A DNA stretch of 64,000 nt from positions 62,001 to 126,000 of the forward strand of contig NZ_JBPZHB010000006.1 in the NCBI RefSeq assembly GCF_051857545.1, written 5' to 3'. Shown here piece by piece: positions 15,734-23,220 of the stretch. This stretch comes from Larkinella sp051857545. GTDB taxonomy: Bacteria; Bacteroidota; Bacteroidia; Cytophagales; Spirosomataceae. How positions within the stretch are numbered: position 1 is the first letter of the stretch; each line of letters starts with the position of its first letter. Under the pieces are notes generated by a model. The model did no database searches. It was given only the letters and a program-made list of their open reading frames with translations, and was not told where the DNA came from. Position numbers and translations under genes: made by a program.

Positions 15734-17118
15734 GAAAGCGAAAGTTCTGCGTTAAATTCTAAATCCTTTTTATCCAGCAAGTCCACCAGTTTAGTTCGAA
15801 TGCGTTCCTCAGCGCTTAGTTCCAGAAAACTGGTCCGGCACCGCCAGGTTTCGTAACCGCCCCGCTGAATTTCATGCGCGGGTGGCACGTAGCCCACGTA
15901 GCCATTGGCCATGGTGATGGTGAAATAAGGGCTGCCCGACCGGTTTTGTTTGAGCCGCAAACCGGTTTCGGCAAAAAACTCTCCACCCAACGCCCCAATC
16001 TGCCCGGTACCGATTTGGATGGCCTGTACCGGAAACAGAATCGTGTCCGGATAATCTTTCAGCAACACCTGCTCGCGGGCGTAAATCCGGTGCAACGCAT
16101 CGGCATCGACCTGTTGAATGGCTTCATACTGCGACACCGCCACCACACTCCGGGCGGTTTCCAGTTCGTCTGCCGACGGCTTGCGAACGCCCGTCGGAAC
16201 CTCGGCATAGTGAGCAAAAAGGTCTGGATTCGTCTGCCAGTCAACGGTTTGCAACGCTTTGCCAACCCGGGCGGCAATGTCCTTTCCAATCAGATTACTT
16301 TTGGCAAAATGCTCTTTCGGATAGCGGTCGGGGTCCAGAAAATCCCAGATGTTGGCTTCTCCACTCGTGCCGTTGCTCATCATGCCGACAAACGCCGAAC
16401 CCGCTCCCAGTTGACGGCGCAGTTCATCGGAAAATACCCCGAAATAATCAGCGGTGATCGTGCCGTTTTCCCAATCGCCGACGTAATGCAGCGAGTAATT
16501 TGCCAGGACGCTGATCCATTGGTCGTCCAGTCCTTTCACGGCCAGAAAACCAACTTGCGGATCGACGGGAACCACGCGCCGGTCGATCTGCTGCTCATCG
16601 CCGAACGGATTAGTTTTCACGCCATCGAGTCCGCCGGTGACGGGATTGCGGGCGGCATAGCCTTCCTTCATGAAAAACCGGCGGCAAACCACGTGTTCCG
16701 GCACTTCCACCGCGCCGAATCCGGCTTGGGCCGGCCGAAGCTGCTGCGTCGCTTCCACGACGGCTTCTACAATGAAACCGGGTAATTTTTGCCGGTAGGG
16801 CAAATCGGCCGCTCCCAGCAGCAGACTGGCCACGGAGCCAGCCGCATGGGTATGCGTACTGGCAATCAATATATTCTGTGGGGCAATGCCGGTCTGGTTC
16901 TGGATGAGTTGTTTGACCTCGTCCAGCAAATCTTTCGGCATGGCGCAGATGTCGACCATCACCAGGGCCACCGGTGTGTTGTTCTGTTGCAGTACCAACG
17001 CCTTGGCGTACAAGGGGTCGTGGATATAGCGGGCGTAATGGGTGATAAAATCGCCGTTGATCAATGTTCCCAACGGCGGGGTAATGTCCACCTGAGCCGC
17101 ACCGGCCTGAAAGTTCAT
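15691..17118 (-). CDS. neutral/alkaline-ceramidase-like amidohydrolase
   Basis: This gene encodes 475 residues from the start at 17118 (MNFQAGAAQVDITPPLG). The longer ORF to 17316 would translate a palindromic repeat and is rejected. The N-terminal segment and ILIASTHTHAAGS (metal His89 and His91) match the neutral/alkaline non-lysosomal ceramidase N-domain family. Such proteins are common in Bacteroidota and Planctomycetota and mostly uncharacterised. There is no signal peptide, unlike true secreted ceramidases. The final residues (SAPKSPKGDFQHPD) are encoded by the palindromic repeat at 15655-15733, so the original C-terminus seems to have been replaced or extended by repeat insertion. An amide bond in the substrate would suit the aminotransferase and dipeptidase nearby. 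Confidence 0.8.
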   Translation of the reverse strand: MNFQAGAAQVDITPPLGTLINGDFITHYARYIHDPLYAKALVLQQNNTPVALVMVDICAMPKDLLDEVKQLIQNQTGIAPQNILIASTHTHAAGSVASLLLGAADLPYRQKLPGFIVEAVVEATQQLRPAQAGFGAVEVPEHVVCRRFFMKEGYAARNPVTGGLDGVKTNPFGDEQQIDRRVVPVDPQVGFLAVKGLDDQWISVLANYSLHYVGDWENGTITADYFGVFSDELRRQLGAGSAFVGMMSNGTSGEANIWDFLDPDRYPKEHFAKSNLIGKDIAARVGKALQTVDWQTNPDLFAHYAEVPTGVRKPSADELETARSVVAVSQYEAIQQVDADALHRIYAREQVLLKDYPDTILFPVQAIQIGTGQIGALGGEFFAETGLRLKQNRSGSPYFTITMANGYVGYVPPAHEIQRGGYETWRCRTSFLELSAEERIRTKLVDLLDKKDLEFNAELSLSAPKSPKGDFQHPD

Positions 17119-17134
17119 AAGGTTCGTTCGGTTT

Positions 17135-17197
17135 GCCCCAACCCCCTGAAGGGGACTTAGCTCTGCCATTTTTAAGCCCCCTTCAGGGGGTTGGGGG
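17135..17197. repeat. CCCC-type palindromic repeat, copy 2
   Basis: The left arm 17135-17159 contains CCCCAACCCCCTGAAGGGG. The right arm 17173-17197 is its near-perfect complement. It fills the gap between the dipeptidase and the ceramidase-like gene and is related in sequence and design to the copies at 15655 and 57449. Confidence 0.8.
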
Positions 17198-17200
17198 TAT

Positions 17201-18283
17201 TTATTTCCAGGCTTTGCGTAAAAACCGCAGCCAGTTTCCGTGAAAAATATTGTCGATATCGGCGGCTTGGTAGCCCCTACGGGCCAGAATGTCCTCGTAT
17301 TTCCGCAAATCGGCAATCGAGTTCATATCCCAGGGCGACTGCTCGGTTCCGAAAATACCGTCCAGATCACTTCCAATCGCCACGTGATGACTGTTGCCGG
17401 CGATCTGACAGATGTGATCCCAGTGATCGACGAGGTTTTCGAGCCGGATGTCCAGTTGCCAGGGGTCCGACACCGTATCGATAAACCGGATGTCCATCGC
17501 CCAGCAGTCCAGCATCCCGCCAATCACGGCGTCCCGTTCAATGAGTTGTTTGATCTGCTCATCCGTCAGTTGGCGCTGGTTCGGAACAATCTTCCGCACG
17601 TTGTGGTGACTGGCCCAAACCGGTCCCTGATAGCGATCCATCACCTGCCGGAATCCCTCGTCGGTCAGGTGGGTGACGTCCAGAATCAGGTTGAGCTGGT
17701 CCATTTCGGCCAGTAATTCCAGCCCCGACGGCGTCAGCGGCCCTTCCATTTTGGTGCCCGGCGCGTAGCGGCCCGGCCCGAAATGCGACAGGCCCATCGC
17801 CCGCAACCCGTAGTCATAGGCCCGGTGCAAATACGAAATATCCACCAGCGAATCCGCGCCTTCCAGACTCAGAATATACCCAATTGGTTTTTCTTCGTCC
17901 GGTTGTTCGGTGTTGTCCCACAACGCCAGATGGGTTTCCAGTTCCGTCCGATTGGTGATCTGAACCATCTCGCCGAGGGCTTCCATTTCGCGGTACCAGA
18001 CCAGTTGTGCCTGCGTCATGGCCCAGGCTTGCTGTGGGGAGTGCCAGCCGGGCAGCGAACTTCCCAAAGGCGTCACCCGCGACAATTGCGTGGCCACCAC
18101 CAGACCAATACCGCCTTTCCGGAGTTCGGGCAAACAGACGGTGCCTTTGCCGCGGTCGGGTTTGTCCTTCATGCCCATTTCGCGCTGCCGGATTTCGACC
18201 AGCGGGCGCGACAGATCCCGGTTCCATTCCAGGGCGTTCATCGCCAGGTCGAGGTGGGCATCAAAAATCAGGCGCTTCGTCAT
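17201..18283 (-). CDS. M19 (renal-dipeptidase-type) metallopeptidase
   Basis: This 360-residue protein belongs to the amidohydrolase-superfamily membrane-dipeptidase family. Zinc ligands are visible in IFDAHLDLA (His10, Asp12), LSLEGADSL (bridging Glu), DVTHLTDEGF and WASHHNVRK (His). The substrate Asp is in AIGSDLDGIFG. No signal peptide is seen, so it is cytoplasmic. It would hydrolyse a dipeptide or a related amide or lactam. Its start overlaps the stop of the upstream dehydrogenase-like gene by 4 bp. Its place in a sugar-acid operon suggests a substrate containing an amino-acyl or amide-linked amino acid (inference). Confidence 0.87.
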   Translation of the reverse strand: MTKRLIFDAHLDLAMNALEWNRDLSRPLVEIRQREMGMKDKPDRGKGTVCLPELRKGGIGLVVATQLSRVTPLGSSLPGWHSPQQAWAMTQAQLVWYREMEALGEMVQITNRTELETHLALWDNTEQPDEEKPIGYILSLEGADSLVDISYLHRAYDYGLRAMGLSHFGPGRYAPGTKMEGPLTPSGLELLAEMDQLNLILDVTHLTDEGFRQVMDRYQGPVWASHHNVRKIVPNQRQLTDEQIKQLIERDAVIGGMLDCWAMDIRFIDTVSDPWQLDIRLENLVDHWDHICQIAGNSHHVAIGSDLDGIFGTEQSPWDMNSIADLRKYEDILARRGYQAADIDNIFHGNWLRFLRKAWK

Positions 18284-19245
18284 ACCACTAGGGTCTGTTT
18301 GCCCACCCGTTGCGGGGTTTCGGCGTAATTGAACGGGTATTTGCTGATCAACTCCTGAATCTGGAGGCTAAATTCCCGAAACGATTCGTCCCATTGTTCC
18401 ACCTCCCCGGCTTCGTACGCGTAGAGTCCTTTTTCGGTACTCATGCCCAAACCGCCGTTCTCCACGATTTCGGTAAAAAACCGGGGGACGTGACGGGCTT
18501 TCGACAATTCGGGAAACAGATCCTGCATGACGACGCCGTAAATGAACGTTCCCATGAGGTCCATATACCGGAAATTGCCCGAAAAGGGCAAATAATAGCC
18601 CGGATCATTCCGGCAGGCGCGGTCGACATCCTCGACGGAAACGTAGCCGTTTTCCACCAGATAAAACGCTTCCCGAATCATGGCACACAGCATCCGGGTT
18701 CGAATACCGGTGTCATTCTGAACCACATAGGGGTCTTTTTGCCAGAATAATTTCGCCGTAGTATAAAAGTCGTCGACCCGCTTGGTGTCGCTTTTTTCGT
18801 TGGTGATGATTTCCAGAAAATACGTCGTATCGGCGGGTTCGGTCCAGTTGACGCCGATGATCCGTTCGGGATGGCGGGCGTCCTGCTGGAGACTGCTGAG
18901 CGGAATGCTTTCCGTATTGATGGCAATCAGTGCCTGGGGCGAAAGAACCGCTTCCAGTTGACGGATCAGGGCTTTTTTCTGAGCCTCATGCTCATCCGTT
19001 CCGGCAATGACCAGATTGACCGGCAACGGACTATCCAGGTGCCGTATCGCCTTTACCTGTCGGTCCGAGGCATCGATTTCCACCAGGGTTGGCGAAACCG
19101 GGCCACAGTCGGTCGTGTCAACCGGGCGGGTGGTATATACCGTCACCGGGTGGCCGGCCTGGCGCAAACAGGCGATGATCCCCGTTGTCCGTTTGCCCCA
19201 GCCCGTCACCAGGATTTCTTCTTTTTCAGGTGATGTGTTACCCAT
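18280..19245 (-). CDS. 3-hydroxyacyl-CoA-dehydrogenase-like protein with altered NAD motif
   Basis: This 321-residue protein is clearly related to the enzyme at 20624-21601. Both share the pattern IPLSxLQQ ... PERxxGVxWxEPAxxTxFxEI, a late NRxMxAxxREAxxLVE-like helix, and the VExVDxAxR and GLYxYxxxExxxWD C-terminus. The nucleotide-binding loop here is VTGWGKRTTG (G15, G17, T20) instead of GLGLMG, so the third Gly is lost. The N-SNTSAIP catalytic segment is changed to INTESIPLS. It may bind another cofactor or have lost activity and act with its paralogue as a heterodimer. No CoA-pathway genes accompany it, so hydroxyacid substrates like those of L-gulonate dehydrogenases of this superfamily are likely. 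Confidence 0.75.
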   Translation of the reverse strand: MGNTSPEKEEILVTGWGKRTTGIIACLRQAGHPVTVYTTRPVDTTDCGPVSPTLVEIDASDRQVKAIRHLDSPLPVNLVIAGTDEHEAQKKALIRQLEAVLSPQALIAINTESIPLSSLQQDARHPERIIGVNWTEPADTTYFLEIITNEKSDTKRVDDFYTTAKLFWQKDPYVVQNDTGIRTRMLCAMIREAFYLVENGYVSVEDVDRACRNDPGYYLPFSGNFRYMDLMGTFIYGVVMQDLFPELSKARHVPRFFTEIVENGGLGMSTEKGLYAYEAGEVEQWDESFREFSLQIQELISKYPFNYAETPQRVGKQTLVV

Positions 19246-19303
19246 AATTCGTTGGTGTTAAAACGCTGGAAGTAAGCGCAGCAGCTCTCTTTTGTTCGAA
19301 TTG

Positions 19304-20614
19304 CTACCAGCCCAGTTCCTCACTTCCCAGCACTTCCCGGGCCGTTTTGATGGCGTGATCAATATCTTCTTCGGTATGGGCCGCACTGATATACCACAGG
19401 CCCCGGCCAATAACCCGGACGCCCCGATCGTGCATACCCGCAATGAATTTAGCGAGTTTAACCCGGTTATACCCCAGCGTACCCCGGTAATCGGTTGCGG
19501 TTGGCTGGTCGGTAAAACCGGCATGGAACATCGGTCCGAGTCCCTGCACACGCAGATTCTGGCCCGTTTCGGCTGCGGCCTGTTCCAGGCCCGTCATCAG
19601 TTTTTGACCAAACCGGTATAAGCGTTCGTACGGCTGGTCTCTTTCCAGCACCTGAATCGTGGCCAAAGCGGCCGCAATGGTCGGGTTGCTGGCGTTCATC
19701 GTGCCCGCGTGGATCACTTTCGCGTCCTCGATCAACTGCATCCACGCACGTTTGCCGACAATCGCACTGATCGGATACCCACTGGCGATGGCTTTGGCAA
19801 AAATGGACAGATCGGGCGTGATACCGAAATAATCCTGGGCGCCTTTGAGCGAAACCCGAAAACCGGTAATGACTTCATCGAAAATCAGCGCCATTCCGTA
19901 CTGATCGCAGAGGTCGCGGAGACCTTGCAGAAAACCCTCCTGCGGCAGAATGCAGCCGTTGTTGCACATAATCGGCTCGGTGATGATGGCGGCCAGTTCG
20001 TGGTGGTGTTCAGCGACGGTTTTTTGAACCAGTTCCAGATCGTTCCAGGGCAGGATAATGAATTCATCCCGGGAATTTGGGGCCAGACCGGCGCTCCAGG
20101 GATACACGTTCGGGGCTTCCCGGTCGCCCAGGGCTTCTACCGAAGGCGTCGACAGCCCCCAGGCGACGTTGTCGAGCCAGCCGTGGTAATGCCCTTCGAA
20201 ACGCAGAAATTTGGTTTTGCCGGTTTTGGCGCGGGCTACCCGAAAGGCGGTTTGCACGGCTTCGGAACCGTCCAGGCAAAACCGCATGAGGTCGGCGGAC
20301 GGAATCAGGTCGGCCAGTTTTTCGGCCAGTTCAATTTCTTTGTGGTGCTGGCCGGCAAAAAGCTGGCCCTGTTCGGAATAGTCGTGGATGGCCTGCAACA
20401 CTTCCGGGTGCGAATGCCCGAGCAGCAGCGGCCCCTGGCTCAGCGTAAAATCCAGGTATTCATTGCCGTCTACGTCGTAGATCCGGCTTCCTTTTCCGTG
20501 CGTATAAAAAATGGCGTGGGGATGATTGTACTTGCGGAACTCGGACGAAACGCCCCCGGCCAGCACTTTTTTTGCCCGTTCGAGCAAGGCGGCCGATTCG
20601 GTGTAGTGTGTCAT
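19304..20614 (-). CDS. class III aminotransferase, glutamate-1-semialdehyde-aminomutase-like
   Basis: This 436-residue PLP enzyme has IYDVDGNEYLDFTLSQGPLLLGH near the N-terminus, the phosphate-binding region DGSEAVQTAFRVAR (115-128), and FEGHYHGW. The PLP Asp is in LIFDEVITGFR (D246), and Lys274 (IFAKAIASGY) is the Schiff-base Lys. It resembles HemL, but the operon has no haem genes, so it is more likely a catabolic transaminase or mutase acting on an amino sugar, amino acid or amino-polyol. It is preceded by a dehydrogenase (9-nt gap) and RidA, which removes the enamine by-products of PLP enzymes. Confidence 0.87.
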   Translation of the reverse strand: MTHYTESAALLERAKKVLAGGVSSEFRKYNHPHAIFYTHGKGSRIYDVDGNEYLDFTLSQGPLLLGHSHPEVLQAIHDYSEQGQLFAGQHHKEIELAEKLADLIPSADLMRFCLDGSEAVQTAFRVARAKTGKTKFLRFEGHYHGWLDNVAWGLSTPSVEALGDREAPNVYPWSAGLAPNSRDEFIILPWNDLELVQKTVAEHHHELAAIITEPIMCNNGCILPQEGFLQGLRDLCDQYGMALIFDEVITGFRVSLKGAQDYFGITPDLSIFAKAIASGYPISAIVGKRAWMQLIEDAKVIHAGTMNASNPTIAAALATIQVLERDQPYERLYRFGQKLMTGLEQAAAETGQNLRVQGLGPMFHAGFTDQPTATDYRGTLGYNRVKLAKFIAGMHDRGVRVIGRGLWYISAAHTEEDIDHAIKTAREVLGSEELGW

Positions 20615-20623
20615 TACGTTGGT

Positions 20624-21601
20624 TTAACCGATTCGTTGGTCGGTCCGGAACGGATACCGGGCGGCCAATTGATAAATGTCTTTATTAAAAACCGCAAAGG
20701 CTTTGTCCCACTCCTTCGCTTCTTCTTCGGTATAGTCATACAGGCCCTGGGCGCTCTGCGTCCCCCGCAACTGCCGGTCCACGAGGTGCTGCATCAGCTT
20801 CGGAACCGCTTCGGAATTGCTCAGTTGGGGGAAAATGCGCCGGAAGATTTCAGGGTAATCCTGCAAACCGGTGTAGTCCATCCGCCGGAAAATGCCCATC
20901 ATTGTAATCCAGGAACCGGCATCGTAGCGAAACGCCTTGTCGACATCGTCGAGGCTGGCGGCCCCGGTTTCCACCAGGTGCAGTCCTTCGCGGTAAATGG
21001 CATACATCAGGCGGTTGGTCACAAAGCCGCGAATGTCTTTCCGCAGCAACGTGGGCTCTTTTTTCCAGTGGTGGGCCAGTCGAAACACCCAGTCGGCGAG
21101 GTCCACCGAGGTATGGGTGCCGCAGGTGATTTCCATAAACCGGGTCATGTAGGCCGGTTCGGCCCAGTGAACGCCCATAAACCGCTCCGGATTGGGCACA
21201 TACTGTTGCAGCATGCTGATCGGAATGGCCGATGTATTGCTGGCCAGCACTGCGTCGGTGCTCACCACGGCGGCTATTTTTTCGTAAACGGATTGTTTAA
21301 TCGGTATTTTTTCGGTGACGCACTCCAGCACCAGCCGGCAATCGTGCAGTTCGCCATAATCCGCCGAAAGGGTCAGCAGGGCGACGGTTTTTTCCAGCGG
21401 CTGCGTGAGCAGTTCGGCTTCTTCGCCGTGTTGCAGTTGGCTGTTAATGCGCTGGAGGGCGTCGGCCAGTTCATTGGGCAGGGGGGCGATGGCTTTGACC
21501 GGATGACCAGCCATCAACAGGGCGGCCACGATACTGCTGCCCATCAACCCAAGCCCCACAACGCCTACGCTGATCTCACTCGTTTGTATAGTCTCATCCA
21601 T
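20624..21601 (-). CDS. 3-hydroxyacyl-CoA dehydrogenase family oxidoreductase
   Basis: This 325-residue protein has an intact NAD motif VGVVGLGLMGSSIVAALLMAG (GxGxxG at 16-21). The family pattern is LVLECVTEKIPIKQSVYEKI, then ASNTSAIPISMLQ, then the catalytic His area MGVHWAEPA, and a helical C-terminal dimerisation half. Single-domain, CoA-independent relatives include L-gulonate 3-dehydrogenase (lambda-crystallin), so a sugar-acid substrate is likely here; this is inference. Second gene of the operon, 15 nt after ridA. A diverged paralogue lies two genes downstream. Confidence 0.85.
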   Translation of the reverse strand: MDETIQTSEISVGVVGLGLMGSSIVAALLMAGHPVKAIAPLPNELADALQRINSQLQHGEEAELLTQPLEKTVALLTLSADYGELHDCRLVLECVTEKIPIKQSVYEKIAAVVSTDAVLASNTSAIPISMLQQYVPNPERFMGVHWAEPAYMTRFMEITCGTHTSVDLADWVFRLAHHWKKEPTLLRKDIRGFVTNRLMYAIYREGLHLVETGAASLDDVDKAFRYDAGSWITMMGIFRRMDYTGLQDYPEIFRRIFPQLSNSEAVPKLMQHLVDRQLRGTQSAQGLYDYTEEEAKEWDKAFAVFNKDIYQLAARYPFRTDQRIG

Positions 21602-21616
21602 TCGCCGAACAGGTTT

Positions 21617-22006
21617 TCAGGCCGGGAGTTTAACAATGCAATCAATTTCTACTTTCAACCCCTCAGCCAACACCGATTGCACGGTGGTTCGGGCCGGTTT
21701 GATTCCCGGAAAATACTGGGCATATACCGTATTGTAGCGGTCGAACTCGGCGATGTCGGCCAGGTGAACGGTGCATTTGACCACATCCGCCAGCGTGGCG
21801 CCCGCCGATTCCACAATCGTTTTAATATTCTGTAAGGTTCGGTGGGTTTCGTCTTCGATGGTTCCCAGCAAAAATTGAGACGTCTTGAAATCCACGGCCG
21901 CCTGACCGCTGACAAATAGAAAGCCGCCGGCAATCACCCCGTCTGAATAGGCTCCGGTCGCAAAGGCAGGGTCACGGTCAGGGTGAATCACTTTTGTTTT
22001 ACTCAT
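21617..22006 (-). CDS. ridA: RidA-family enamine/imine deaminase
   Basis: This gene encodes 129 residues from the start at 22006 (MSKTKVIHPDRDP), which is the usual N-terminal position for the family; an upstream ATG at 22039 is possible. Family marks are FLFVSGQAAVD, the conserved Arg in GIKPARTTVQSVLAEG and the acidic VEIDCIVKLPA. RidA hydrolyses reactive enamine/imine intermediates released by PLP enzymes, or acts as a pathway deaminase. It is the first gene of the eleven-gene minus-strand operon, about 65 bp after the -7 element of promoter copy C, and is divergent from the AraC regulator. Confidence 0.87.
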   Translation of the reverse strand: MSKTKVIHPDRDPAFATGAYSDGVIAGGFLFVSGQAAVDFKTSQFLLGTIEDETHRTLQNIKTIVESAGATLADVVKCTVHLADIAEFDRYNTVYAQYFPGIKPARTTVQSVLAEGLKVEIDCIVKLPA

Positions 22007-22070
22007 GCGTGAAAAAGCAGATAGAAAGGTTGTATTCACCAGGGCCGCATGGTCGACCCTGTACGTATCA

Positions 22071-22135
22071 ACAAAAGTAGTTGTGAGAGTTTGCTATTTC
22101 TGTTACTTTTATCCATATTTCTGATACTATTCTTC
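22071..22135 (-). promoter_or_regulatory. AraC-type promoter module, copy C (for the minus-strand operon)
   Basis: Read on the minus strand, half-site 1 ATAGTATCAGAAAT (22130-22117) and half-site 2 AAAGTAACAGAAAT (22109-22096) agree at 12 of 14 positions and lie 21 bp apart. The -7 element TACTTTTG is at 22079-22072. There is no TTTG at -33, which fits an activator-dependent promoter. The module lies in the divergent space between ridA and the AraC gene. This copy shows the direct repeat most clearly. Confidence 0.8.
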
Positions 22136-22206
22136 ATAAGTTTCTGACGAATTCAACATTTATACTATACTTACTGACCGGTTTTACTTTATACGTCCGA
22201 TTCGCC

Positions 22207-23076
22207 ATGAAAACTATCGAATTTCGGTTACCACAGGAATACGACAAATCTTTTATTGTGTTTCAGGAGATTGGCCAATTTTTCCCCTGTCCGTGGCACT
22301 ACCATCCCGAGTACGAACTGGTGCTGGTGCTAAAAAGTACGGGTCGCCGGATGGTGGGCGATCATATCGGGTATTTCGACGCGGGCGATCTGGTGTTTAT
22401 GGGGCCTTCGCTGCCCCACGTCTGGGTGAACGATCCCGAATTTTTCAAGGGAGAAGCCGGCTACCAGGCCGACGCCATCGTCGTTCAGTTTGTTGATTCT
22501 TTTCTGGGCAAAACGTTCATGGAAATTCCGGAAATGGAAGCCTTCCGGAGTTTCCTGATGCGGTCGAACCGGGGGATGGTGATCAAGGGCGATACCCGGG
22601 AAAAGATCGCCGACACGATGACCCGGATGCTGACGATGAACGGTTTACAGCGATTATCAGCGCTGTTGTCTATTTTTGACCTTCTTGCTCAAACCACTGA
22701 TTATGAGTTACTGGCCAGCCCCGGTTATGTCCAGAATACCCACCTTAAATCCTCCGATCATCTGCGAAAAATCAACCAGTATATTATGCAGAACTTCCAG
22801 GAAGAAATCTCGCTGCCCGAAATTGCGAGCGTTGCCAACATGGCCCTGACGACCTTCTGCTGTTTTTTCAAAGAACACTACCGCGTCTCCTTCGTCGAAT
22901 ACCTGAATACCGTCCGGATTGGGTACGCCTGTAAACTGATTTCCGAAAAAGATTTGAACATTGTCGAAGCTGCCGGTGAAAGCGGTTTCAACAACCTGGC
23001 GAACTTCAACCGGCAATTCAAAAAAATCAAGAACATGACACCCAGTGAGTACCGAAAGACGCTGAATCTCGTCTAA
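22207..23076 (+). CDS. AraC-family transcriptional regulator
   Basis: This 289-residue protein has an N-terminal cupin sensor domain (CPWHYHPEYELVLVL with His31 and His33; DAGDLVFMGPSLPHVW). The C-terminal double helix-turn-helix (about 187-288) contains SLPEIASVANMALTTFCCFF and the second motif NIVEAAGESGFNNLANFNRQ, followed by the typical TPSEYRK. The cupin suggests a small sugar or organic-acid ligand. It is divergent from the eleven-gene operon and directly upstream of the second susC operon. Four 65-bp modules with paired 21-bp-spaced half-sites precede the four operons of the island, and it is the only AraC gene in the window. I infer it activates all four. Confidence 0.92.
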   Translation: MKTIEFRLPQEYDKSFIVFQEIGQFFPCPWHYHPEYELVLVLKSTGRRMVGDHIGYFDAGDLVFMGPSLPHVWVNDPEFFKGEAGYQADAIVVQFVDSFLGKTFMEIPEMEAFRSFLMRSNRGMVIKGDTREKIADTMTRMLTMNGLQRLSALLSIFDLLAQTTDYELLASPGYVQNTHLKSSDHLRKINQYIMQNFQEEISLPEIASVANMALTTFCCFFKEHYRVSFVEYLNTVRIGYACKLISEKDLNIVEAAGESGFNNLANFNRQFKKIKNMTPSEYRKTLNLV

Positions 23077-23117
23077 TCTTGTTTTCTTCCGAAAAAAAGT
23101 ACCTTTCCGACTTTTCC

Positions 23118-23182
23118 GAAAAATAGTATTACAAATACAGATAAAAGTAGCAGGATGCGATAGAACCGAAACTTAATTTTGC
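23118..23182 (+). promoter_or_regulatory. AraC-type promoter module, copy A (for the susC/susD operon)
   Basis: Half-site 1 is ATAGTATTACAAAT (23123-23136), half-site 2 is AAAGTAGCAGGATG (23144-23157), and the -7 element TAATTTTG is at 23174-23181. It matches copy B at 50 of 65 positions with no gaps. The SusC start lies 39 bp after the -7 element. Confidence 0.8.
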
Positions 23183-23220
23183 TATCGTCAAATTTGGTAT
23201 GACTTTCTATCTAAGATACT

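Noticed and set aside
17119..17316. N-terminal extension of the ceramidase-like protein
   Set aside because: It would translate through the palindromic repeat at 17135-17197 and into the dipeptidase gene; the family N-terminus begins at the start chosen (17118).
19304..20614. hemL (haem biosynthesis aminomutase)
   Set aside because: The fold matches, but the operon is catabolic and AraC-linked, with no other haem gene, so a housekeeping HemL role is unlikely.
19709..21835. 708-residue open frame on the plus strand
   Set aside because: It is antisense to the aminotransferase, dehydrogenase and RidA genes, whose motifs are unmistakable. Its translation is rich in F, G, H and Q with no domain; such long antisense frames are common at this GC content.
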